Translations under genes and position numbers: made by a program
Origin: Clostridium beijerinckii
Lineage (GTDB): Bacteria; Bacillota; Clostridia; Clostridiales; Clostridiaceae
Direction of reading: 5' to 3'
DNA: 64,000 nucleotides
Assembly: GCF_036699995.1 (NCBI RefSeq)
Contig: NZ_CP144906.1
Location: 1,674,001 to 1,738,000 of the forward strand
Notes under the pieces: model-generated
Database searches by the model: none
Told to the model about the DNA's origin: nothing
Seen by the model: only the letters and a program-made list of their open reading frames with translations
Part shown: piece after piece, positions 18,860 through 26,701 of the stretch
How the letters are laid out: each line of letters begins with the position of its first letter
Numbering within the stretch: position 1 is the stretch's first letter

Positions 18860-19729
18860 ATGGAAAACAGTTATAATAATTTAAAAATAGCAGAACGTGG
18901 AGCTAGGGTGAGTATTATAGCTTATATAACACTATCATTATTAAAACTCGGAGTAGGTTTTTTTGCTCAATCCAAGGCATTATTAGCTGACGGAATCAAT
19001 AATACTACCGATATAATAGCTTCAGTGGCAGTTTTAATCGGGCTAAAAATATCGAGAAAGCCAGCGGATGACGATCATCCTTATGGTCATCTTAGAGCAG
19101 AAACAATAGCATCTTTAATAGCATCGTTAATTATGATAGCTGTTGGTCTTGATGTGCTCTATAATGCAATTAAATCAGTTATCTTTTTTAACCCTAAGGC
19201 TCCTGATTTAGTATCTGCAGCAGCTGCTATTTTTTGTGCTGCTGCTATTTATATGGTATATCGTTATAATATGAGAATTGCTGTTAAGATAAAAAGTTCT
19301 GGACTCATGGCTGCCGCAAAAGATAATCTTTCTGATGCATGGGTAAGTATTGGTACGACAATAGGGATTGTTGCTTCTCAGTTTGGTTTTCCTTGGATAG
19401 ATCCTCTTGCAGCTGTAGTTGTAAGTGCTTTAATATTAAAGACAGGATGGGATATATTTAGAGAAGCAACTCATAATCTATCAGATGGTTTTAGTAGAGA
19501 GAAGCTTGATGGTATAACTAAATCTATTAGCCAAGTTCCCGGGGTTAAACAAATTAAGAATATAAGAGCGCGAGTTCATGGAAATAATATTTTACTTGAT
19601 TTGGTAGTTAGTGTTAGTTCTGAGTTGTCTTTAGTTGAGGGACATTCCATTACCGAAAAAATAGAAGATAAATTGAAAGAGGATCTAGATATAACTCAAG
19701 TGATGGTGCATGTTGAGCCTGATAAATAG
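18860..19729 (+). CDS. Cation diffusion facilitator (CDF) metal exporter
   Basis: 289 residues from the ATG at 18860 (AGGGGTGG lies just upstream; an in-frame GTG nine bases earlier is less likely). It has about six membrane helices, the CDF signature ALLADGINNTTDIIAS with its metal-binding Asp residues in helix II, the HPYGH motif, and helix V with DNLSDAWVSIG. A cytoplasmic C-terminal domain (about 210-289) ends in HVEPDK. It exports divalent cations such as Mn, Fe or Zn in exchange for protons; the exact metal is not predictable. Confidence 0.9.
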   Translation: MENSYNNLKIAERGARVSIIAYITLSLLKLGVGFFAQSKALLADGINNTTDIIASVAVLIGLKISRKPADDDHPYGHLRAETIASLIASLIMIAVGLDVLYNAIKSVIFFNPKAPDLVSAAAAIFCAAAIYMVYRYNMRIAVKIKSSGLMAAAKDNLSDAWVSIGTTIGIVASQFGFPWIDPLAAVVVSALILKTGWDIFREATHNLSDGFSREKLDGITKSISQVPGVKQIKNIRARVHGNNILLDLVVSVSSELSLVEGHSITEKIEDKLKEDLDITQVMVHVEPDK

Positions 19730-19736
19730 AAAGTAT

Positions 19737-19776
19737 AAATGTAGCTGAGGAAAAATAAAATTCCCCAGCTACATTT
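19737..19776 (+). terminator. Terminator of the CDF exporter gene
   Basis: Stem AAATGTAGCTG / CAGCTACATTT, extended by a GG/CC step, followed by TTTAT. Confidence 0.8.
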
Positions 19777-19895
19777 TTATTTGGAATTAATTAAGTTGTA
19801 AAAGCAGAACGAACCAATTTCATATCGAGCGAATAATATAATATGTAGAATTTTACTAATGAATATAAAGAGATAAGCATAAAGCAGGTGTTTAA

Positions 19896-20348
19896 ATGGA
19901 TACTAATCGAATTATATTTAATATAAAGCGAGGATATTGCAGATATATTGGTTCTGGTTCTTGCAGAGAAGTATTTGATCTTGGAAATGGATATGTAGTA
20001 AAAATAGCAAAGAATGCAGCTGGAATTGCACAAAATAAAACAGAGTATTATATTTCTCGTTACGACAATTCTAACTTATTTGCAAAGGTTGTAGATGTTT
20101 CAAAAAAATTTGATTTCCTAATTATGGAGAAAGCAGATAAGGTATATAATATTACGGAAATATGGAGATGTTTTAATGTTAAAAGTAAAAAAGAAATGTT
20201 TAATTTAAAACAGATAAAAAGTATTTCTCAAAATTATAATTTACTATTAAGCGATCTGAATAGACAAAGTAGTTGGGGTGTAATTAATGGTAGACCAGTG
20301 ATTATTGATTACGGATTTACCAGAGAAGTAAGGGAAAAATATTATTAA
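19896..20348 (+). CDS. Small protein-kinase-fold protein
   Basis: 150 residues with a reduced kinase-like pattern. A glycine-rich turn IGSGSCREVFDLGNG is followed by VVKIAKNAAG, whose Lys could be the ATP lysine. An acidic residue in NKTEYYIS could be its partner, and the C-terminal LLLSDLNRQSSWGVINGRPVIIDYGF resembles a catalytic loop plus a DFG-like DYG. The usual HxD is changed to LSDLNRQ, and the C-lobe is very short, about half of a normal kinase. It may be an atypical phosphotransferase or a nucleotide-binding pseudokinase. No neighbour gives a functional hint. Confidence 0.55.
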   Translation: MDTNRIIFNIKRGYCRYIGSGSCREVFDLGNGYVVKIAKNAAGIAQNKTEYYISRYDNSNLFAKVVDVSKKFDFLIMEKADKVYNITEIWRCFNVKSKKEMFNLKQIKSISQNYNLLLSDLNRQSSWGVINGRPVIIDYGFTREVREKYY

Positions 20349-20402
20349 ATTTTTTACTAAAGCAGGATTGAGTATATCATATCCTGCTAAAATATTAGAT
20401 TA

Positions 20403-21167
20403 CTAAAATTCAAGGCAAAGGCGGCTTAAATTTCCTAATTCATACTCTCGAAAAATAACTCTAGGAATTAATAGAGAACTGCTGCCTAATGCTATAAATA
20501 GCGGAACAAAATGCTCAGGGCTTAGAACAGCTAAATCAGCATTTGGAGCTTGATCTCTATAATTGTAAAGTGAATTAAAATCATTTTCTTTTAATCTGTT
20601 AATTAACCAGTCATCAAATTCTTCAGCCCAAGAATCGCTGCTTACAGCTTCAAAATCAACTAAATTTAGATTATGAACTGTATTTCCGCTCCCGATAACT
20701 AAGATATCTTCATCACCTAAAGTTTTTAGAGCGCTACCTATTTTTATTTGTTCTTCAATGGATAATTTAGAGTCTATTGAAACTTGAACAACGGGGATGT
20801 TTGCTTCTGGATAAAGATGCTTTAAAAGAGTCCAAGCTCCGTGATCTAAACCCCTATTTAAGTCTTTTTTCACTTTTATGCCTTCGTGTGAGAGCTTTTC
20901 TTCGACTTTTGCTGCAACGGTACTAGAACCTTGCGCCTCATATTTTACATTGTAAAGTTCGTCTGGAAATCCATAAAAATCATATACTGTTTCGTATGTG
21001 GAATCAGAAGACGATATAGTTAGTGTCTCACTATCCCAGTGTGCTGTAAAGATAACAATGGCTTTGGGATTTAATTTCTTTCCAAGGTTATTTAGAAATT
21101 CAGTATAATTATCTTCTTCAATGGCCATCATTGGAGAGCCGTGTGCTAAAAATAAAGGTTTAACCAT
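20403..21167 (-). CDS. DODA-type extradiol aromatic dioxygenase family protein (YgiD-like)
   Basis: 254 residues of the LigB/DODA superfamily. Likely metal-binding His residues are in LFLAHGSPM, FTAHWDSE, GLDHGAWTLL and GSGNTVHNL. Family members cleave catechol-type rings, for example 4,5-DOPA, although the natural substrate in anaerobes is unclear. It is transcribed away from the HxlR regulator, with a shared 190-bp control region, which suggests control by that regulator. AGGAGG precedes the ATG. Confidence 0.85.
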   Translation of the reverse strand: MVKPLFLAHGSPMMAIEEDNYTEFLNNLGKKLNPKAIVIFTAHWDSETLTISSSDSTYETVYDFYGFPDELYNVKYEAQGSSTVAAKVEEKLSHEGIKVKKDLNRGLDHGAWTLLKHLYPEANIPVVQVSIDSKLSIEEQIKIGSALKTLGDEDILVIGSGNTVHNLNLVDFEAVSSDSWAEEFDDWLINRLKENDFNSLYNYRDQAPNADLAVLSPEHFVPLFIALGSSSLLIPRVIFREYELGNLSRLCLEF

Positions 21168-21255
21168 ATAATAAAATCCTCCTTTAGATTCAATAATTAA
21201 TTAATATTAGATATTACCATAAAGATCAAAGTTAATACATAAGTTTTACGGAATA

Positions 21256-21309
21256 TTGACTTATTTAATGAATATTATTATATTTAGTATAATATCATAA
21301 GTTGCTTAT
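21256..21309 (+). promoter_or_regulatory. Promoter and small palindrome before hxlR-type gene
   Basis: TTGACT (21256), 17 bases, TATATT (21279) form a good housekeeping promoter. Just downstream, ATAAG-TTG-CTTAT (21297-21309) is a small palindrome that may be a regulator site in the shared region. Confidence 0.6.
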
Positions 21310-21355
21310 CTTAATTAAGTGATTATGATAGAATAGTAACAGGTGGTGATTAAGT

Positions 21356-21667
21356 ATGGAAAAATTTCATATGTGCCCAAGGTTTGAAAATGCTTTTGAA
21401 TTACTAGGAAAAAGATGGACTGGATTGATTATAAGAACATTATTGAATGGACAAAATCGATTTTCAGATATAGAAGAAGCGATCCCTAATATGAGTGCTC
21501 GTATGCTTACAGAACGATTTAAGGAGTTGGAAAAGGAAGGAATAATTATTAGAAAAGTTTACCCGGAAACTCCAGTACGCATAGAATATGAGTTAACAGA
21601 AAAAGGTCGTGATCTTCAAAGTGCCATGGATGAGATCCAAAAATGGGCAGAAAAATGGACTAACTAA
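21356..21667 (+). CDS. HxlR-family winged-helix transcriptional regulator
   Basis: 103 residues, full length for the family. It starts with the typical Cys near residue 7 (MCPRFENAFELLGKRWTGLI), then the winged helix (FSDIEEAIPNMSARMLTERFKELEKEGII) and the wing (YPETPVRIEYELTEKG). Members respond to aldehydes, quinones or oxidants, often through that Cys. It lies divergent to the dioxygenase and upstream of a nitroreductase, both plausible targets. Confidence 0.9.
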   Translation: MEKFHMCPRFENAFELLGKRWTGLIIRTLLNGQNRFSDIEEAIPNMSARMLTERFKELEKEGIIIRKVYPETPVRIEYELTEKGRDLQSAMDEIQKWAEKWTN

Positions 21668-21773
21668 GACGATTCAAAAAATATAAAGAATTTTCTTAAC
21701 TACAATAGAGATTCTTTATATTTTTTTATTGTTTGAAAATTAAAAAAATTATGAATTTATATTTAAAATACTA

Positions 21774-21844
21774 TTGACTAAGTGTTATAAGTATGTAATA
21801 ATTAATTTAAAGTTACTTACTAAATGTAAGTAACTAATTAAAAA
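21774..21844 (+). promoter_or_regulatory. Promoter with downstream inverted-repeat operator before the nitroreductase
   Basis: TTGACT (21774), 17 bases, AATAAT (21797), then a perfect 9-bp inverted repeat GTTACTTAC-TAAAT-GTAAGTAAC (21822-21844). The repeat lies in the early transcribed region, so a bound protein would block elongation. HxlR-type repressors bind such sites; assignment to the upstream regulator is inference. Confidence 0.6.
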
Positions 21845-22001
21845 TATTGAAGTAAATTTATTAGGCTTCACTGTTTTTATATAAAAGATGTACTAGTTAT
21901 AGTTAAATATAATTTTAAATTACTATAAGTAATTATTTAGAAAGAAAAAGTATAAATATAAATACTCAAAGAAATTTATATATGATAGGAGGAATTGTTA
22001 T

Positions 22002-22601
22002 ATGTCAAAAGATTTTTTTACTGCTGTAGCAGATAGACGTTCATTTTATGGAATTAGTAAAGAAAAGGTGGTTTCTGACGATAGAATCAAGGAAATTATA
22101 GAACATGCTGTAAAGCATACACCATCATCATTCAATTCACAAAGTGCAAGAGTAGTGCTATTGTTAGGAGATCATCATGATAGATTATGGGATATCACAG
22201 AGAATGCTTTAAGAAAGATTGTTCCTGAAGATAAATTTGAGCCAACTCAAGAAAAAATAAATTCATTTAGAAGTGGTTACGGTACAGTTTTATTTTTTGA
22301 AGATAATAGCGTGATAGAATCTCTTCAACAACAATTTTCACTTTATAAAGATAATTTCCCAATTTGGTCACAACAAGCAAGTGGAATGCACCAGTTTGTT
22401 ATTTGGACTGCATTAGAAATTGAAGGATTTGGAGCATCGCTTCAACATTATAATGAGCTTATTGAAAATGACATAAAGAAAGAATGGGGAATATCTGATG
22501 ATTGGAAACTTATTGGACAAATGCCTTTTGGAAAACCAACAGCGGAACCTGGCCCAAAAGAATTTAAACCATTAGAAGAACGTATCAAGATATTTAAATA
22601 A
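22002..22601 (+). CDS. Nitroreductase-family FMN oxidoreductase
   Basis: 199 residues. It starts with the family pattern FFTAVADRRSFYGISKEKVV and has the FMN-contact sequence HTPSSFNSQSARVVLL and a later GFGASLQHYN segment. These FMN enzymes reduce nitroaromatics, quinones or unsaturated carbonyls with NAD(P)H. The fatty-acid-responsive YdiC/FrmA-like subgroup has this length. AGGAGG precedes the ATG. Control by the adjacent HxlR regulator, and thus electrophile defence, is likely. Confidence 0.88.
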   Translation: MSKDFFTAVADRRSFYGISKEKVVSDDRIKEIIEHAVKHTPSSFNSQSARVVLLLGDHHDRLWDITENALRKIVPEDKFEPTQEKINSFRSGYGTVLFFEDNSVIESLQQQFSLYKDNFPIWSQQASGMHQFVIWTALEIEGFGASLQHYNELIENDIKKEWGISDDWKLIGQMPFGKPTAEPGPKEFKPLEERIKIFK

Positions 22602-22979
22602 AGAAATATTTCAATGATTATTTTCATATAATAGGGGTGATTTTATCACCCCTAAAAATTATTTGATTGATTCTAAATTTATTTAAAATCAGAAAATAAT
22701 GAGATTATGATTTAAATGAATAATTCTTTTTATTTTAGATAAGAGTATTTTTAGCTGGAAAGGCTGAGATATCAATAAAATAAAGATGTTTTAGATTTGA
22801 TTATGATGATTTTAAAGATATAATTGGTATTATACTTAGCATTAATTATATTTATATAGTTGACAATTAACAATATGTAACTTATAATAAACAAGCAAAT
22901 AAAAATTTATTACCTATATTGGTAATAGTTTAATATTTAAAGATTAGAAGTGAAATTTTAATTTTTTAAAGGTAAATCT
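22602..22979. other. Intergenic before the tRNA cluster
   Basis: AT-rich, with no open frame. A weak hairpin GGGGTGATTTTATCACCCC (22634-22652) probably terminates the nitroreductase transcript, and the tRNA promoter starts at 22860. Confidence 0.6.
22860..22888 (+). promoter_or_regulatory. Promoter of the tRNA cluster
   Basis: TTGACA, 17 bases, TATAAT: a perfect consensus housekeeping promoter about 90 bases before the first tRNA. Confidence 0.85.
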
Positions 22980-23056
22980 GGTGAACGTAGTTCAGTTGGT
23001 AGAGCGCCAGTTTGTGGCACTGGTTGTCGTGGGTTCGAGTCCCATCGTTCACCCCA
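22980..23056 (+). tRNA. tRNA-His (GTG)
   Basis: Acceptor GTGAACG pairs with CGTTCAC. The anticodon loop in CCAGTTTGTGGCACTGG gives GTG. The extra G at position -1 opposite the discriminator C is the tRNA-His hallmark. The T loop is GGTTCGAGTCC, and CCA is encoded. Confidence 0.95.
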
Positions 23057-23059
23057 TAC

Positions 23060-23134
23060 TGGGATGTCGCCAAGTGGTAAGGCAATGGATTCTGACTCCA
23101 TTATTCGCAGGTTCGAATCCTGTCATCCTAGCCA
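23060..23134 (+). tRNA. tRNA-Gln (CTG)
   Basis: Acceptor TGGGATG pairs with CATCCTA (one G-U). The anticodon arm ATGGA-TTCTGAC-TCCAT gives CTG. The T arm is GCAGGTTCGAATCCTGT. CCA is encoded. Confidence 0.9.
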
Positions 23135-23140
23135 ATTTTT

Positions 23141-23216
23141 GGTTCACTAGCTCAGTCGGTAGAGCACATGACTTTTAATCATGGTGTCCCGGGTTCGATT
23201 CCCGGGTGAGCCACCA
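23141..23216 (+). tRNA. tRNA-Lys (TTT)
   Basis: Acceptor GGTTCAC pairs with GTGAGCC (one G-U). The anticodon arm CATGA-CTTTTAA-TCATG gives TTT. The T arm is CCCGGGTTCGATTCCCGGG. CCA is encoded. Confidence 0.95.
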
Positions 23217-23248
23217 ATTATATAATAGAAATTTAATATTTTAGATTG

Positions 23249-23272
23249 AACTTAGCATTAATATGCTAGGTT
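23249..23272 (+). terminator. Terminator of the tRNA cluster
   Basis: Stem AACTTAGCAT / ATGCTAGGTT with G-U pairs and a TAAT loop, followed by an ATTTTTTT tract. Confidence 0.8.
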
Positions 23273-23463
23273 ATTTTTTTATTCTTTAGGAATTTATATT
23301 CCAATAAAATCTGTGGACGAGGTACTCCTTGAGGGTATAACTTAAAAAAGGTTGATTGACTAGTTTTTGTATTTTAAAAAGAATAAAAAAGAAATCTTAT
23401 TCGCCTGCCAAATTTTTCTCACATGCGTTCGAAAAGGCAGATGCGTGAAAAAATCTTCGGCTC

Positions 23464-23483
23464 CAAAGTCGCCTGCGATTTTG
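23464..23483 (+). repeat. Short repeated hairpin (family 2, copy 1)
   Basis: CCAAAGTCGCCTGCGATTTTG folds as a hairpin and is followed by TTCT. A second copy at 36204 has the inner G-C pair replaced by A-T, and both copies share an upstream AAAATCT and a downstream AGTATAAATTAT. The 23.4-kb copy also carries an upstream hairpin (TTCTCACATGC with GATGCGTGAA). Confidence 0.55.
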
Positions 23484-23594
23484 TTCTTCTCTAAAAATTC
23501 ATACCTGATTCAAATCTGCAAATACTGTGTTAATTGTAGTATAAATTATGAAAAAGACTGGTTTTGAAGATTGCCTTTTAAAAATAAATACCAT

Positions 23595-23785
23595 ACTAGA
23601 AAGGAGAAACATTTTTATGCAGCAGGCATTGAAAATAAGCTGTTAAAAGCTCTTAATTGTAGGTTGTTTCATTAATGCTTGTCACAATGAAGTTGAGAGC
23701 AAGCATTAATGGTGTAACCTGCAATTTAGCACTTTCAGCGAAATTTTCATAGTCCTGTGAAATAACAATGTTTCTCCTTTCGGAT
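23595..23785. repeat. Long palindrome related to the dispersed element (copy E)
   Basis: The ends read ACTAGAAAGGAGAAACATT (left) and AATGTTTCTCCTTTCGG (right), the same terminal pattern as copies A and B but inverted. AAATAAA and TTTATTT continue the arms outward. The centre is a strong hairpin pairing AATTGTAGGTTG-TTTCATTAATGCTTG (in two parts) with its complement. The segment GAAAATAAGCTGTTAAAAGCTCTTA also occurs, slightly changed, in the right arm of copy B. The ACTCA/TGAGT core and CTTAAG are missing here. Confidence 0.6.
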
Positions 23786-23825
23786 GTTTATTTCATAAGT
23801 CTAAGTTATCTTTGAAATATTATGT

Positions 23826-25184
23826 TTAAGCACTTTTGCGTTTCTTTGAACGAATAGTCCAGATGATTAGTCCTATGAAGAACCCGTAAAGTGCTGGTAT
23901 TATCCATCCAAATCCATAATCAAAGCCAGGTAAATATGAGTGAGCAAAATTCACAAGTTGCTTAACGATTAAATTCTCTTGTAGAGGCTGAGGCAATGAT
24001 TTACATAAATCAAAAAATGCCGCAATAACTGTGAATCCTGTTGTCCATCTATAAACGTCGCTTTGTTTATTAATAAAAGGCGCTAATAGAGATAGTAGGA
24101 TTAAAGTAATTACTAAAGGATATAAAAACATAAGTACTGGTATAGATAATTGAATAATATTACTTAATCCAAAGTTAGCGATTATGAAAGAGAAAACTGT
24201 AAATAAAACAGCATATTTTTTGTAAGAAACAGAGTTTGGAAACATTTCGCTGAACATTTCAGAACAAGAAGTTATCAAACCAATAGCTGTTTTTATACAT
24301 GCGATTCCAACAATAAAAGCTAATAATATTTGTCCAGTAAAACCAAAGTAATGATTGCTTACCATAGATAATATACTTCCACCATTATCAGCACGATTAA
24401 CGCTTCCTAGACTTGTAGCACCCATATAAGCTAGAGATCCATAGATAATAGTCATTCCTATAACGCTAACAAGTCCTGATTTACATGTCTCTATAGCAAT
24501 TGATTGAGGGTTTTTAACTCCTAGTTTTTGTATGTTAGAAATAATAATAATAGCAAAGGCTACAGATGCAAGTGCATCCATGGTATTATATCCATCTAAT
24601 AAACCAGTGAATAGTGGTTGAGTTGCATAATTTCCTTGAGCAGGAAATTGACTTGCTTGTCCCATTGGATTTACAAATGTAGCGATTAATAAAATTGATA
24701 ATAATACCAAGAAAATAGGGGTAAGATACTTACCAACCCAATCTAAAATTTGTCCTGGCTTTAATGAAAAATAAATAGTAAAAGCAAAAAATATTAATGA
24801 AAAAATAATTAGTCCTAATTTTAAATATCCATCAGAAATAAAAGGATGAATTCCAACTTCAAATGCAACTGTAGCAGTACGTGGAATTGCAAATAAAGGG
24901 CCAATTGTTAAGTATAATAAGCATGTGAATATACTTGCATAACGAGAGCTAATAGGCCTCGCCATATCAAATAAACTTTCACTTCTTGAAAGAGCTGATG
25001 CGATAATTCCTAATATAGGTAATCCTACTCCAGTAATTAAAAATCCAATAGTAGCTGTAAATGTATGATCTCCAGCCTGTTGCCCCATTTGAACTGGGAA
25101 AATTAGATTACCAGCACCAAAAAAAAGTCCAAATAATAATGAACCTATTAATAAGTTTTGCTGAAAGCTTAGCTTTTGTTTCAT
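23826..25184 (-). CDS. brnQ: Branched-chain amino acid:cation symporter BrnQ
   Basis: 452 residues with about 12 membrane helices. The start region (FGLFFGAGNLIFPVQMGQQAG) is diagnostic of the LIVCS family, which imports leucine, isoleucine and valine with Na+ or H+. AGGAGG lies 9 bases before the ATG. A 12-bp inverted repeat sits just upstream of the start and may be the control site. It is a single gene with no co-transcribed neighbour. Confidence 0.95.
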   Translation of the reverse strand: MKQKLSFQQNLLIGSLLFGLFFGAGNLIFPVQMGQQAGDHTFTATIGFLITGVGLPILGIIASALSRSESLFDMARPISSRYASIFTCLLYLTIGPLFAIPRTATVAFEVGIHPFISDGYLKLGLIIFSLIFFAFTIYFSLKPGQILDWVGKYLTPIFLVLLSILLIATFVNPMGQASQFPAQGNYATQPLFTGLLDGYNTMDALASVAFAIIIISNIQKLGVKNPQSIAIETCKSGLVSVIGMTIIYGSLAYMGATSLGSVNRADNGGSILSMVSNHYFGFTGQILLAFIVGIACIKTAIGLITSCSEMFSEMFPNSVSYKKYAVLFTVFSFIIANFGLSNIIQLSIPVLMFLYPLVITLILLSLLAPFINKQSDVYRWTTGFTVIAAFFDLCKSLPQPLQENLIVKQLVNFAHSYLPGFDYGFGWIIPALYGFFIGLIIWTIRSKKRKSA

Positions 25185-25209
25185 AAATAATCCTCCTTAA
25201 ATATTTTCG

Positions 25210-25270
25210 TATTATCAAAATAATTATACTTCCTTTATTAAAGTGTTTATTTTTTTGCATTTTGATAATA
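25210..25270 (-). promoter_or_regulatory. Inverted repeat upstream of brnQ
   Basis: TATTATCAAAAT (25210-25221) and ATTTTGATAATA (25259-25270) are exact complements 37 bases apart in the leader or promoter of brnQ. They could form an mRNA hairpin or two half-sites. There is no CodY-type or T-box consensus. Confidence 0.5.
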
Positions 25271-25613
25271 CATTGTCAATTTTTAATTATAATATATTTA
25301 TTTATATTAGTAAAACTCATTTTTTATATATTAGTTAAATTATTCTATTTAAAAATTAAAATGAAAGGGATATTTACATATATTTAAGCAAAATCACTTT
25401 GTCGAATAAATATGTATGTAAATGCAGTTTTTAAAATAGGTGATTTAAAAAAAATTATTAATCAAATATATATGTTGCAATTCACAATGCACAATTACGG
25501 TTAAAATTCTTGCAATATTTTTAGAATTACGATGAAGAATTATTTTTGGAATATATATTATAAATTTTTCTGTTGAATTTAAAAAAGATAGTGTCTGAAA
25601 ATTAATTGATAAG

Positions 25614-25678
25614 AAATAAACACTGGATTAATTAATTTAAACACTATATAAAAATGGTTCATTTACTTAAACACTATA
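25614..25678 (+). promoter_or_regulatory. Candidate enhancer repeats for the PTS operon
   Basis: AAATAAACACTGG (25614), TTTAAACACTATA (25636) and CTTAAACACTATA (25666) share the TAAACACT core and lie about 210-270 bases before the -24/-12 promoter, a normal distance for activator sites. The activator itself (LevR/CelR type expected) is not in the window. Confidence 0.45.
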
Positions 25679-25879
25679 AGTAAAAAAATAAACAGTTAAA
25701 AAAATAACCAAACAATAATAAAATTTTACTAAAAATATTTTCAAAAACAATATTTCGTAATAAAAATATTTTCAATAAAGCAGAAAATGGTAAAAGCTTT
25801 ATATAGTAAGGTTTTACGCTATTTAAATGAAATAAAGAGAGATTTTAAATGCTAACTTTTGAAAAAGTTTTTATAGAGT

Positions 25880-25896
25880 TTGGCATCCATATTGCT
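25880..25896 (+). promoter_or_regulatory. Sigma-54 promoter of the cellobiose PTS operon
   Basis: TTGGCAT, five bases, TTGCT: an exact -24/-12 match, 60 bases before the IIA start codon. Sigma-54 control of lactose/cellobiose PTS operons is known in clostridia and other Firmicutes. Confidence 0.85.
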
Positions 25897-25955
25897 TTTG
25901 TGTAATGGCATGGAATGAAGATAATTTAAATTATATAGAGCGGAGGAGATTAGTT

Positions 25956-26285
25956 ATGGAAGAATTAGAATTAGAAATAGCAATTATGAATATTATAATC
26001 AACGCTGGAGATTGTAAAAATCACGCTTATATGGCTCTTAACAATGTGAAAGAAGAAAATTATGAAGAAGCTGAAAAAGAAATGGAATTAGCAAATGATG
26101 CTATCGCAAAGGCACATGATGGACAAACAGTGTTTCTACAAAAAGAGGCTAATGGCGAAAGAATAAATATGTCAGTTTTATTTGTACATGCACAAGATCA
26201 TTTGATGACTGCAATAACAGAGAAAAATTTAATTGAGCAAATAATTGAATTAAGAAAAGTTATAAATGGATTAGTGAAGGTGTAA
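25956..26285 (+). CDS. PTS lactose/cellobiose-family component IIA
   Basis: 109 residues. It is an all-helical IIA-Lac fold with the active-site His at position 78 in LFVHAQDHLM. It takes phosphate from HPr and passes it to IIB. The ATG at 25956 follows CGGAGGAG and fits the family N-terminus (EELELEIAIMNIIINAGDCKNHAYMAL); an in-frame ATG 51 bases upstream has no ribosome site. It is the first gene of a IIA-IIB-glucosidase-IIC operon read from the sigma-54 promoter. Confidence 0.93.
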   Translation: MEELELEIAIMNIIINAGDCKNHAYMALNNVKEENYEEAEKEMELANDAIAKAHDGQTVFLQKEANGERINMSVLFVHAQDHLMTAITEKNLIEQIIELRKVINGLVKV

Positions 26286-26354
26286 TTAAAAAACAGATTA
26301 AATTTAAAATAAATTCTGCACGAAGATATATTTTTTAAAAGGAGAGGATAGTAA

Positions 26355-26660
26355 ATGATAAAAATTAGATTATTTTGCGCAGCAGGAATGTCAACAAGTC
26401 TTTTGGTAAATAAAATGAAGGATGCAGCTAAGATCAGAGGTGTAGAGGTTGATATTGAAGCTTTTCCAGAAGGTCAAATGGATAAATATCTAGATGGTGT
26501 AAATGTTGCATTATTAGGACCACAAGTTGGATACACATTAGGAAAAGCAAAAAAAATATGCGGACCATTGGGAATCCCTGTAGATGTAATACCTATGGTT
26601 GATTACGGAATGATGAATGGGGAGAAAGTATTAGATTTTGCGCTAAGATTAGCTAACTAG
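26355..26660 (+). CDS. PTS cellobiose-family component IIB
   Basis: 101 residues. The phosphocysteine is C8 in IRLFCAAGMSTSLLV, the hallmark of IIB-Chb/Cel. It receives phosphate from IIA and phosphorylates the sugar bound to IIC. AAAGGAGAGG precedes the start. Confidence 0.95.
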   Translation: MIKIRLFCAAGMSTSLLVNKMKDAAKIRGVEVDIEAFPEGQMDKYLDGVNVALLGPQVGYTLGKAKKICGPLGIPVDVIPMVDYGMMNGEKVLDFALRLAN

Positions 26661-26701
26661 TGAATGGACAAATATGTAGAAATAGAAGGAGTAATTAAAT
26701 T

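Larger units (their letters stand above)
25185..25955. other. Long AT-rich control region between brnQ and the PTS operon
   Basis: It contains the brnQ inverted repeat, three copies of a TAAACACT-type repeat and the sigma-54 promoter described separately. No gene is visible; all frames are closed within short distances. Confidence 0.6.

Noticed and set aside
23367..23567. 66-codon frame on the plus strand
   Set aside because: It overlaps the repeated hairpin region, lacks a ribosome site and has no protein-like pattern.
25185..25330. T-box or CodY control of brnQ
   Set aside because: No T-box sequence (TGGNACCGCG type) and no AATTTTCWGAAAATT-like box; only the inverted repeat is supported.
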